This document shows positions 1-6,527 of a stretch of 12,753 bases of DNA, one piece after another (position 1 is the stretch's first letter; each line of letters opens with the position of its first letter). Origin of the DNA: an uncultured Varibaculum sp. (GTDB lineage: Bacteria > Actinomycetota > Actinomycetes > Actinomycetales > Actinomycetaceae); the NCBI GenBank assembly GCA_947255165.1, contig CAMYFZ010000052.1, forward strand, positions 1 to 12,753. Direction: 5' to 3'. Made by a program: the position numbers and the translations under genes. Below the pieces are notes generated by a model. That model saw only the letters and a program-made list of their open reading frames with translations. It did not search any database and was not told the DNA's origin.

Positions 1-1
1 G

Positions 2-717
2 GTGGTGGCGGGAACCCTCGCGTTTTATCCCGCGAACTGGCAGCAGATAGCAAAAAGCAGGGCAGTGCAGATACGCCCAGAACTTGCCCCCTCCGCCTCG
101 TCCTCGAAATCAAAAAAGCAAGAAAGTAAGGATAAAGACAGCCGCGCCAAAGAAGCTGGCGCGCCTAAAGGAATGAAACCGGTGGCGAAGAAGGTTCCCC
201 GTAACCTGGATACCACCGGGTGGCAGATCGATTCCGAAACCGGCAGCTGTAACGCGGACGTGCTGATCATTGGCGATTCGATAACCGAGGGCGCAAGCGC
301 CGCCATCAAGAAGGTGTTGCCGCAGGCAGCAGTGGATGGGGCAGTTAGTCGCCAGATTCAAAGCGGCCGGAGATACTTGCCAACTACCACAATCAGGGGA
401 TTCATCCTCGCGTCCTGGTGTATGCCCTGGGAACCAATGCGGCGCTGCGCGGTGATTTACTGGCGCAAAACCTGATCGACAGTGCCGAGGGCGAGCCCAT
501 GTATATAGTGACGATCCGCAATCCGTATCCTTTGCAAGATATGAATAATGAAGTGTTTAGCCGGCTGGCTAAGGACAATCCGAATGTGGGAATTATCGAC
601 TGGTGGGCGGCCACCGAGGGGCATCCAGAATACCTGGTAGATGATAGAACCCATCCCACCGAAGCCAGCAACGAGGTGCTCGCGAACCTGTACAAGCAAG
701 CCCTGTGTGGGCGGTAG
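2..717 (+). pseudogene. OatA-like O-acetyltransferase, C-terminal SGNH esterase domain; 5' partial and frameshifted
   Basis: This is the 3' part of a gene whose start lies outside the window. It opens with the end of a hydrophobic stretch and a lysine/serine-rich linker, then an SGNH hydrolase domain. The layout matches OatA-type enzymes, in which a membrane acyltransferase domain passes acetyl groups to an extracellular SGNH domain acting on cell-wall glycan. Visible motifs are IIGDS with the nucleophile serine (272-280), VYALGTN (oxyanion-hole block, to 438), and DRTH with the catalytic Asp and His (643-654). The frame changes once. Up to about 366 the protein reads in one frame (VDGAVSRQIQSG) and from 367 it continues in another (PEILANYHNQG). 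Restoring one C in the GGCCGG run at 365-370 gives a continuous domain. Either the gene is inactivated or there is a sequencing error. The stop is TAG at 715-717. Confidence 0.72.
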
Positions 718-734
718 GGGGCTACCGCGAAGAA

Positions 735-765
735 GCGAACTATCCGGAAAATCCGGATAGTTCGC
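735..765. terminator. Perfect 14-bp hairpin in a convergent spacer, possible bidirectional terminator
   Basis: GCGAACTATCCGGA at 735-748 is the exact reverse complement of 752-765, with an AAA loop. It lies 17 bases after the stop of the SGNH gene and faces the end of the minus-strand gene, where a shared terminator would sit. There is no T-tract on either side, so a classical intrinsic terminator is not certain. Confidence 0.5.
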
Positions 766-790
766 GGAAGGGGCTTAGGCTACCACAGTT

Positions 791-807
791 ATCCGGAATT
801 TCCGGAT
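791..807. repeat. Second palindrome with the same ATCCGGA core
   Basis: ATCCGGA at 791-797 and TCCGGAT at 801-807 form a 7-bp stem with loop ATT. The core repeats that of the hairpin at 735-765 (TATCCGGA-N3-TCCGGAT), about 49 bases centre to centre. The flanking bases differ, so only the palindrome is duplicated. It could be a second weak terminator stem, a repeated protein-binding site or part of a small repeat element. Confidence 0.5.
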
Positions 808-905
808 CACTCGTGAAGGTGGCCCCTAGCGTCGTGAAGGCGGCGCACATGGTGCTCATGCTTTGGCTAGGGCGCATCGGGAAATCACGAGAAAGTGTTT
901 TAGCT

Positions 906-1397
906 TCAGCGGTTGAAAACTGTGGCTATACCAGAGAGAATGGCTGCCAAAACTGCCACCCCGACCGTGCCGAATAGCCATTTGATGACCTTTTCTCGGA
1001 GGCTAATGTACGGTTGTAAATCCTCGGTACCAGGGATAACCCACGCCCTGGTGTGTCCCACCCAGTATTCGTCTACCAAGAAACGGTCGATGAGGTTAGT
1101 GATGAATAAAATTGCCGCTATCTGCCAAAAGCCTGCCAGGAATCCTCGGGTGTCATTTATCGCATAAACACAGACCAGCGTGTAAATAATGTAGCCGGGA
1201 ATGCAAATAGCTTTGAAAATCGCGCGACCACGTTTGATTTTATTATGCGTGGTCAATCCCAACTTTACGCACCGTTCCTGCACCTCGGGAGGGTAAAGAT
1301 ACACCATATTAACCGGGCTTTTGCGGATGCCGATGACGCAGAGCAAAATCAGCAGCGCGCCCAGCACCAGTCCTTCCAGGACAACTCGTAAAATCAT
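906..1397 (-). CDS. Small integral membrane protein, function unknown
   Basis: A 163-residue protein read on the minus strand with about four membrane segments: residues 5-24, 63-80, 86-106 and 140-160. Between helices 3 and 4 is a polar block (DRFLVDEYWVGHTRAWVIPG, then TEDLQPYI) that looks like the conserved face of the protein; a basic loop (KIKRGR) precedes helix 2. I do not recognise the family and assign no activity. I chose the ATG at 1395-1397 because GGGGAAGG lies about five bases upstream. A GTG six bases earlier (1401-1403) is the alternative and sits too close to the ribosome site. The gene converges with the SGNH gene across a 188-base spacer and diverges from the ATPase operon, so it is probably its own unit. 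No catalytic residues or secreted domain are evident. Confidence 0.72.
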   Translation of the reverse strand: MILRVVLEGLVLGALLILLCVIGIRKSPVNMVYLYPPEVQERCVKLGLTTHNKIKRGRAIFKAICIPGYIIYTLVCVYAINDTRGFLAGFWQIAAILFITNLIDRFLVDEYWVGHTRAWVIPGTEDLQPYISLREKVIKWLFGTVGVAVLAAILSGIATVFNR

Positions 1398-1513
1398 CGT
1401 CACCTTCCCCCGATACGTCAGCCGGATTGGGCTTTGAACTCAAGAAAGTAGCCCTCTGACCTGACAAACTCCACTTTTCGACTTAAATAGTTTCGCTTAT
1501 TTTTCCTAAATTT

Positions 1514-1543
1514 GAAAGGTACCGGATTTACTCAATACCTTTC
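1514..1543. repeat. 8-bp inverted repeat with a 14-base loop
   Basis: GAAAGGTA (1514-1521) and TACCTTTC (1536-1543) are exact reverse complements. It could be a regulator site for the minus-strand gene or a weak hairpin. No T-tract follows. Confidence 0.35.
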
Positions 1544-1786
1544 TTCGCGCCCCGGGCTTTATTCGCGTTAAAAATGTTGTCATTGAGGCGTTTTCCGAGG
1601 GCGAGGCAGAGGCAGTCACCTTAGGAGACTGCTACGTCTGGGCAGCGCTGCGGCGCTCATACCTTGAGTGTGCCACATTGAGAATGCGCGAGTTTACTCA
1701 GCGGGGAAACCGGGAAAAGTACCGGGAATCTGGATGCGCTGGATACGGGGTGTGTTTTTATCTGAGGATATTTAATTGTTGCTAAT

Positions 1787-1815
1787 TGCTTCTACCAGCA
1801 GGAAAGCCCTAATGT
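1787..1815 (+). promoter_or_regulatory. Candidate upstream promoter of the AAA+/S8 operon
   Basis: TTGCTT (1787-1792), a 17-base spacer and TAATGT (1810-1815) form a plausible sigma-A-type promoter. Transcription from it would place the TGTCCCAAA direct repeats in the untranslated leader, where a bound protein could block elongation. It competes with the candidate at 1849-1877; the sequence alone does not decide. Confidence 0.35.
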
Positions 1816-1835
1816 TTTGTGAATAATTGAAATCG

Positions 1836-1864
1836 TGTCCCAAATGACTTGCATCTGTCCCAAA
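1836..1864 (+). repeat. Direct repeat TGTCCCAAA x2, operator-like
   Basis: TGTCCCAAA occurs exactly at 1836-1844 and 1856-1864, 20 bases apart start to start. That is about two helical turns, so both copies face the same side of the DNA. They flank the -35 hexamer of the candidate promoter at 1849-1877. This is what a tandem-bound regulator site looks like. The ATPase encoded just downstream has a helix-turn-helix-like tail and is a candidate for the bound protein. Confidence 0.45.
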
Positions 1865-1877
1865 GTGTGCCTACGCT
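1849..1877 (+). promoter_or_regulatory. Candidate promoter of the AAA+/S8 operon
   Basis: TTGCAT (1849-1854), a 17-base spacer and TACGCT (1872-1877) fit an actinobacterial sigma-A promoter with a TAnnnT -10. The start point would lie near 1884, giving a leader of about 17 bases before the TTG at 1901. The second TGTCCCAAA copy lies inside the spacer and the first just upstream of the -35, as expected for repression. Confidence 0.4.
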
Positions 1878-1888
1878 TGTGTGTAACG

Positions 1889-1895
1889 AAAGGGG
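1889..1895 (+). promoter_or_regulatory. Ribosome binding site fixing a TTG start
   Basis: AAAGGGG lies five bases before the TTG at 1901-1903. No comparable site precedes the in-frame GTG at 1835, so it decides the start of the ATPase gene. Confidence 0.6.
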
Positions 1896-1900
1896 ACGTC

Positions 1901-2953
1901 TTGAAGAAACGCAATGTTATCAATCTGATTAGATATCACGAAGACAGAAATGAATCTGCATTCCGCGCTGAGGCGTCAGAAATTGCCCGTGACTTTGAGG
2001 CTGCCGGTGACGCGGAGCTAGCTGCATATATTATGGCTCTCATTTCTGATGCTAACGCGTTTGTCCCGCAAGCTTTAGGGGAGGACGGGGGAGATTTTCT
2101 TCGTCGTTTTGAGTCTGCTTCAGCACCGTTGCCTCTCCCGGAGGCTATAGCCATGGACGTTACCGGTGTATGCAATGCAATCTCCCACAATATCGGGGTA
2201 AACAAGTTTTTGTTCCAAGGTCCTCCGGGTACCGGGAAAACCCAGACCTCTCGCCAAATCGCCAGAATAACCAAGCGTGAGCTTTATCTGGTGGATTTTA
2301 ACGCGGTTATTGACAGCAAACTTGGACAAACAGGTAAGAATATAGGGCGTCTTTTCACGGAAATAAACGATATGCGGCACCCCGATAAGGCAGTGGTCTT
2401 GTTCGATGAAATAGATGCCCTGGCGCTTGATCGGGTAAATAACCATGATGTTCGGGAAATGGGCAGAGCTACTTCGGCATTATTAAAGGAACTCGACTCT
2501 CTAAATGAACAGGTGGTATTGATCGCCACTACAAATCTTTATGAGGCGCTAGATAAAGCCCTCGTCAGAAGATTTGATTCCATTATTGATTTTGGTCGCT
2601 ACGACAGAGATGACCTGTTAGAAATTTCTGAAGTGATGTTGAGCGGATTGTTGGACAAGTTCAAAAATGTGGCTCGCAATGTACGCTTGTTCCGAAAAAT
2701 CATGAATCAAATGCCGGAGATTCCTTATCCGGGAGACCTTGAGAATATGCTGCGAACCTCGCTTGCTTTCAGTAAACCCGGTGATCTATACGATTATCTG
2801 CGCCGTCTCTACTCCCAGGTCTGTCCGGGTAAATCTATCAAGGATTATGCAGAGCTGAGTCGGCAAGGTTTTACGTTGCGAGAAATTGAAGTGCTTTCCC
2901 AGGTGCCGAAGACAACTATTTCCCGGGAACTGCGGGAGGTGCGTGGTGAATAA
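1901..2953 (+). CDS. AAA+ ATPase (SpoVK/Cdc48-like) with C-terminal helix-turn-helix, partner of S8 peptidase
   Basis: A 350-residue single-module AAA+ ATPase. Residues 1-60 form a helical N-terminal region. The ATPase core has Walker A GPPGTGKT at 107-114, Walker B LFDEID with D169/E170, a sensor-1 Asn at N212 (ATTN) and arginine-finger candidates R223/R224 (VRRFD). The key ATPase residues appear intact, so hexamer assembly and ATP hydrolysis are expected from the family. The tail, residues 324-347, reads as a helix-turn-helix (TLREIEVLSQ, turn VPK, TTISRELREV), which is unusual for a short AAA+ protein. The TTG start is preferred over the in-frame GTG at 1835 because of its ribosome site; the extra 22 residues are cysteine-rich and read across promoter-like sequence. 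The stop overlaps the peptidase gene by eight bases, so the two are translationally coupled. Likely role, by inference: remodelling substrates for, or gating, the peptidase, and perhaps controlling its own promoter. Confidence 0.85.
   Translation: MKKRNVINLIRYHEDRNESAFRAEASEIARDFEAAGDAELAAYIMALISDANAFVPQALGEDGGDFLRRFESASAPLPLPEAIAMDVTGVCNAISHNIGVNKFLFQGPPGTGKTQTSRQIARITKRELYLVDFNAVIDSKLGQTGKNIGRLFTEINDMRHPDKAVVLFDEIDALALDRVNNHDVREMGRATSALLKELDSLNEQVVLIATTNLYEALDKALVRRFDSIIDFGRYDRDDLLEISEVMLSGLLDKFKNVARNVRLFRKIMNQMPEIPYPGDLENMLRTSLAFSKPGDLYDYLRRLYSQVCPGKSIKDYAELSRQGFTLREIEVLSQVPKTTISRELREVRGE
2934..2939 (+). promoter_or_regulatory. Ribosome binding site inside the ATPase gene, fixing the peptidase start
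   Basis: GGGAGG lies six bases before the GTG at 2946-2948. This supports 2946 over the GTG at 2943 (three bases away) and over the in-frame ATG at 2886, which lies deep in the ATPase coding region. Confidence 0.6.
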
Positions 2954-5162
2954 CCTGCTTCAGCTTAAAGGTCAGTTCCAAACCAAAGGTGCTCGGCGAC
3001 CAGGTTTGCCTCAACTACCCAAGAATGGGGAAGTTACTGCCCAACACCTGTTAGATTTGCGTCAACAGTTGATGGAAATAAAGGAGTATTGGCAGAAAAA
3101 GCAGATACCCTTCAATCCATTGATCAGCGTTTACTATAAAAAAATAACGGCTAAAAGTAACCGGATTCGCCGCCTACTTGGCGGAGGCAGCTCTAAAGCT
3201 AGTAATTTCATTGTAGGAGCCTGCTTCGAGGGCAACTACCAGAACACCCACCATGTGATTACCTATTGTGTCAGCGAAACCACGGTTGATGAGTCCATCA
3301 ATGTTTTGGATAGTTGCGCAGCAATTGTTGAGCAACACGGTGGCACTATCAATTATGAAATACTGGAGAAAATAAAAAAGACTTCCAAAAATAAGTGGAT
3401 TTATAAACTGCCGAAGAGTAGCTTTTTCCAGGTAATCAGGGATGCTTATTTCGCTGAGCGTTTCGGCATACGTGCTCAGCAGGAGGCAGTTGACGGCTGG
3501 GTAGTTGTAAATCTTTACGATACCGGCTACAGCGATGTTCGCGATTTTCTAGATGGTTTGGGTTTAAGAGTCACGCCTGACCAAGTGTTGGGAAGCGCTC
3601 TCCGGCTGAGCCCGGAGCAATACAGTGTATTGATAGGGAAATATCCCTTCCTGGTATCGATGGCGATTTCCGATATCTCCGAATTGACCCCCGAAGAGTT
3701 CGATGAGGCGGGTATCAATCCTTTGGATATACCTAAAGCGGGTAATGAACCCATTATCGGAGTGATTGATACCCCGTTTGATGAAAATGTGTATTTTTCC
3801 GATTGGGTTGAGTCAATAAATCTGATTCCCCCTGAAATTGAAATACGACCGGAGGATTATGCTCACGGGACAAAAGTTACATCGCTTATTGTCGACGGTC
3901 CGAGTCTAGTACCGGACTTGGATGACGGTTGTGGTCGTTTCCGGGTGCGGCACTTCGGGGTCGCTACGGGATCGCGATCAGATTCGTTTGCATTCATGAG
4001 GCGAGTGAAAAGTATCGTGGAACAGAACCGTGACATTAAAGTATGGAACATTTCCCAGGGTTCTGTGCGAGAGGTAGCGCGTAACTTCGTGTCTCCCGAG
4101 GGCGCTATTCTGGATGAATTGCAATCTCGATTTGATGACATTGTTTTTGTGGTGGCAGGTACCAATCAAACGCAGGAACAACAACAGAAAATCGGGGCTC
4201 CCGCTGATTCGATTAACTCCTTAGTCGTAAATGCAACCTCATTTTCCGGTGAAACTGCCAGCTATTCCCGAAGTGGTCCGGTCTTGGAATTCTTCAAAAA
4301 ACCTGACGTCTGCGCAGTTGGTGGGGATCAGGATATCCCCATGTATGCCTATGCAGGAAACGGGGGTTCTTGGGTACAGGGGACTTCTTTTGCGGCACCG
4401 TGGATAGCGCGGAAAATGGCCTATTTAATGCAGATAATGGGGTTTAATCGTGAAGTTGCCAAAGCGCTGATAATTGACGCGGCTGCGGGATGGGATTTTC
4501 GTGAGGATTCTAAGCGAGGCTATGGTCAGGTTCCCATTCGCATAGAGGATTTGGTTAAGTCTAAAGATGATGAAATTAAATTTGTGTTGACTGGGATGTC
4601 TGCTTCTTATGAAACTTATAACTTCGATATTCCAGTGCCAGTTGTGAATGAAAAACATCCGTATATTGCCCGTGCCACCTTGTGCTATTTTCCCCCGTGT
4701 GACCGCCGTCAAGGCGTGGACTATACCAGTACTGAATTGGATTTACACTTTGGGCGTATTGATGACAAGGATAGTTTGATAGCGGTTAACAATAACCGCC
4801 AAGGTGAAAATAATGATTTCACTACTGAGGGCACGGCCCGTAATAGCTACCGCAAGTGGGATAACGTCAAACATATCGGCGAGAATTTTCGTAATGGTCA
4901 GCGCGGTAGGAAGGCCTACAAGACGCAGATGTGGGGGTTGAAAATCCGCAAGACCACCCGGTGGGATAAGCCTGCGGGCGCCCCATTTGGAAATTTGCGG
5001 TTTGGGATAGTGGTTACTTTACGGGAAATGGGGGGTGTGAACCGTATAGATGAGTTCATTCAAAAATGTTCGTTGCGTGGCTGGATCGTACATAGCGTGG
5101 ATGTGCAAAACAGGGTGGATATCTACAACGCCGCCGAGGTCGAGATAGATTTTAAAGAATAG
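2946..5162 (+). CDS. Subtilisin-like (S8) serine peptidase, non-secreted, paired with AAA+ ATPase
   Basis: A 738-residue protein with a central subtilase domain. The catalytic triad is D275 (GVIDTPFD), H307 (HGTKV) and S481 (GTSFAAP). N407 (VAGTN) supplies the oxyanion hole, so the peptidase should be active. There is no signal peptide or membrane segment: the N-terminus is polar (MNNLLQLKGQFQTKG). About 270 residues precede the catalytic domain, including a charged helical stretch near 35-80 and a block that may act as an intracellular prodomain or sensor. About 220 residues follow it; alternating polar and hydrophobic stretches suggest a beta-rich C-terminal domain. The protein is much longer than a typical secreted subtilisin (mature domain near 275 residues). 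The GTG start overlaps the ATPase stop. The context implies a cytoplasmic protease controlled by its ATPase. Substrate and trigger cannot be read from sequence. AT-richer stretches (about 32% GC in 4561-4620) contrast with the DUF2252 gene and suggest horizontal acquisition. Confidence 0.87.
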   Translation: MNNLLQLKGQFQTKGARRPGLPQLPKNGEVTAQHLLDLRQQLMEIKEYWQKKQIPFNPLISVYYKKITAKSNRIRRLLGGGSSKASNFIVGACFEGNYQNTHHVITYCVSETTVDESINVLDSCAAIVEQHGGTINYEILEKIKKTSKNKWIYKLPKSSFFQVIRDAYFAERFGIRAQQEAVDGWVVVNLYDTGYSDVRDFLDGLGLRVTPDQVLGSALRLSPEQYSVLIGKYPFLVSMAISDISELTPEEFDEAGINPLDIPKAGNEPIIGVIDTPFDENVYFSDWVESINLIPPEIEIRPEDYAHGTKVTSLIVDGPSLVPDLDDGCGRFRVRHFGVATGSRSDSFAFMRRVKSIVEQNRDIKVWNISQGSVREVARNFVSPEGAILDELQSRFDDIVFVVAGTNQTQEQQQKIGAPADSINSLVVNATSFSGETASYSRSGPVLEFFKKPDVCAVGGDQDIPMYAYAGNGGSWVQGTSFAAPWIARKMAYLMQIMGFNREVAKALIIDAAAGWDFREDSKRGYGQVPIRIEDLVKSKDDEIKFVLTGMSASYETYNFDIPVPVVNEKHPYIARATLCYFPPCDRRQGVDYTSTELDLHFGRIDDKDSLIAVNNNRQGENNDFTTEGTARNSYRKWDNVKHIGENFRNGQRGRKAYKTQMWGLKIRKTTRWDKPAGAPFGNLRFGIVVTLREMGGVNRIDEFIQKCSLRGWIVHSVDVQNRVDIYNAAEVEIDFKE

Positions 5163-5165
5163 CTT

Positions 5166-5339
5166 TTGCCTTTACAGGAAAAATGTGCCATCGGAACCCA
5201 TCTTGCTATCGGAAACAATTCTTTGGGTTTAGCGGGAGAGGGTGAGAACCGCGCGGCGCAAACAGTCGGTTCAGACTCAGAAGTGATGATTTGCGAATGG
5301 AAAACCTCAATCGAAGGATGGTTAAGAAAAACGGTATGA
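5166..5339 (+). other. Possible small ORF or gene remnant between S8 peptidase and RhuM
   Basis: The frame of the peptidase stays open after its TAG stop for a further 58 codons, ending in TGA at 5337-5339. The encoded stretch looks protein-like (end: EVMICEWKTSIEGWLRKTV) but I recognise no family. The only upstream starts are weak: TTG at 5166 or 5223, GTG at 5283 and ATG at 5286. Its stop overlaps an ATG of the rhuM gene as ATGA, a common coupling arrangement. It could be the tail of a decayed gene, a small protein, a read-through extension of the peptidase, or chance. Confidence 0.25.
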
Positions 5340-6424
5340 CGAAGAATAGTAAACCTAAAAAGAGCTTGGAACAAACCAGTTCTCGGACAATAATTAAGCA
5401 TGATTCCGGGCAGTTTCTGGTATTCACCGCTCAGCCCGGCGCGGGTGTTGAAGTGCGTTATCAAGAGGGAACGATTTGGCTGACGCAAAAGCTGATGGCG
5501 CAGCTGTTTGATGTGGATGTTACCACTATTAACTACCATCTGCAGCAGATTTTTGATTCTAAAGAACTGACCGAAGAAGCAACTATTGGAATTTTTCCAA
5601 TAGTTCGCCAAGAGGGCTCTCGCCAGGTAACTCGCCAAATTCAGCATTACAACCTAGATGCCATTATTTCCGTTGGCTACCGCGTAAATTCTATTCGCGC
5701 TACCCAGTTCCGTCAGTGGGCAACCGCAGTGCTTCGAGACTTTACTCTGCGCGGCTATGTTATTGACCGCGGGCGCATGGAGTCGGGGAAGTTTCTCGGG
5801 CATGACTATTTCGAGGAACTGCTCCAAGAAGTCCGCGAGATTCGTCTCTCGGAGCGCCGCTTTTACCAAAAAATAACCGACATCTATGCCACCGCAGTCG
5901 ACTACAGCCCCAATGCCCCCACCACCAAAACATTCTTTGCTGCCGTTCAAAACAAACTGCATTACGCGGTTCATGGTCATACCGCTGCCGAGTTGATTGC
6001 CCAGCGAGCTGACGCCGCCAAACCACACATGGGGTTAACAACTTGGAAAAACTCCCCAGAAGGGAAAGTCCTAACCAGCGATGTTACCGTCGCCAAGAAC
6101 TACCTAACGAAAGACGAATTGGCCGATTTAGGACGAATCGTTGAAGCCTACCTAAACCTGGCAGAATCACGTGCCAAGCGGCATATTCCCACCACCATGG
6201 AAAAATGGGAAGAATTCCTGAACCAAGTACTCACTCTTGATAGTCGCGAACTCTTAGAGAGCGCCGGGAATATCTCCAAGAAAATAGCAGACCATAAAGC
6301 CAAAGAAGAACTGGAAAAATATCGGGTAATCCAAGACAGGGAATATCAGTCAGATTTCGACAAGTTCGCTGCCAAAGCCTTGGAGGCCAACAGCCAACAC
6401 GAGAAGCTAAATGAAGCGCCCTAG
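5336..6424 (+). CDS. rhuM: RhuM-family protein (Virulence_RhuM, COG3943)
   Basis: About 362 residues and close to the RhuM family along its length. An N-terminal helix-turn-helix-like unit at residues 47-78 contains WLTQKLMAQLFD and INYHLQQIF. The YNLDAIISVGYRVNS block (from 105, followed by TQFRQWA) and RRFYQKITDIYATAVDY (from about 174), then TTKTFFAAVQNKLHYAVHGH and the AKRHIP / DFDKFAAKAL tail, are hallmark segments. RhuM was named from a Salmonella pathogenicity island. Many homologues lie in restriction-modification and other mobile loci, but the biochemical role is not established. DNA binding through the N-terminus is an inference. The start is uncertain: ATGs at 5297, 5318 and 5336 are in frame with no strong ribosome site. 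I chose 5336 because it overlaps the preceding frame as ATGA and fits the usual N-terminal length. It lies 103 bases before mod in the same direction. Confidence 0.85.
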   Translation: MTKNSKPKKSLEQTSSRTIIKHDSGQFLVFTAQPGAGVEVRYQEGTIWLTQKLMAQLFDVDVTTINYHLQQIFDSKELTEEATIGIFPIVRQEGSRQVTRQIQHYNLDAIISVGYRVNSIRATQFRQWATAVLRDFTLRGYVIDRGRMESGKFLGHDYFEELLQEVREIRLSERRFYQKITDIYATAVDYSPNAPTTKTFFAAVQNKLHYAVHGHTAAELIAQRADAAKPHMGLTTWKNSPEGKVLTSDVTVAKNYLTKDELADLGRIVEAYLNLAESRAKRHIPTTMEKWEEFLNQVLTLDSRELLESAGNISKKIADHKAKEELEKYRVIQDREYQSDFDKFAAKALEANSQHEKLNEAP

Positions 6425-6527
6425 AGAGCGTCTAAACCGGCAGGTTGCTTAGGGGCGCTATCGTGGGGCGGTAATATCAGGGTATCTGTGAAGTGTTTTA
6501 TTGGCGCGCAAGGGAGAGGGCTATTAG

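Larger units (their letters stand above)
1404..1834. other. Intergenic region without a convincing gene
   Basis: About 430 bases between divergent genes. The first third is AT-rich and should hold the promoter of the minus-strand gene, but I found no clear -35/-10 pair. An inverted repeat lies at 1514-1543. From 1516 to a TAA at 1783-1785 one plus-strand frame stays open for 89 codons without an ATG, GTG or TTG near its beginning and without a ribosome site, so I do not call a gene. The AT-rich end (1760-1834) leads into the promoter region of the ATPase operon. Confidence 0.6.

Noticed and set aside
718..905. CRISPR array suggested by repeated palindromes
   Set aside because: Only two unequal palindromes, no constant repeat length, no spacer pattern and no cas genes nearby.
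705..977. 90-codon plus-strand ORF over the convergent spacer
   Set aside because: It reads through the hairpins and into the opposite strand of the membrane protein gene; no ribosome site or domain.
1835..1900. GTG at 1835 as start of the AAA+ ATPase
   Set aside because: It has no ribosome site, adds a cysteine-rich 22-residue leader and would put the promoter-like repeat inside the coding region. The TTG at 1901 has AAAGGGG at ideal distance.
2886..2945. ATG at 2886 as start of the S8 peptidase
   Set aside because: It would overlap the end of the ATPase gene by 68 bases and encode a basic, cysteine-containing stretch. GTG 2946 follows GGGAGG at six bases.
5123..5647. 174-codon minus-strand open frame across the S8/rhuM junction
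   Set aside because: It lies opposite two well-supported genes; no recognisable domain, and composition is that of a shadow frame.
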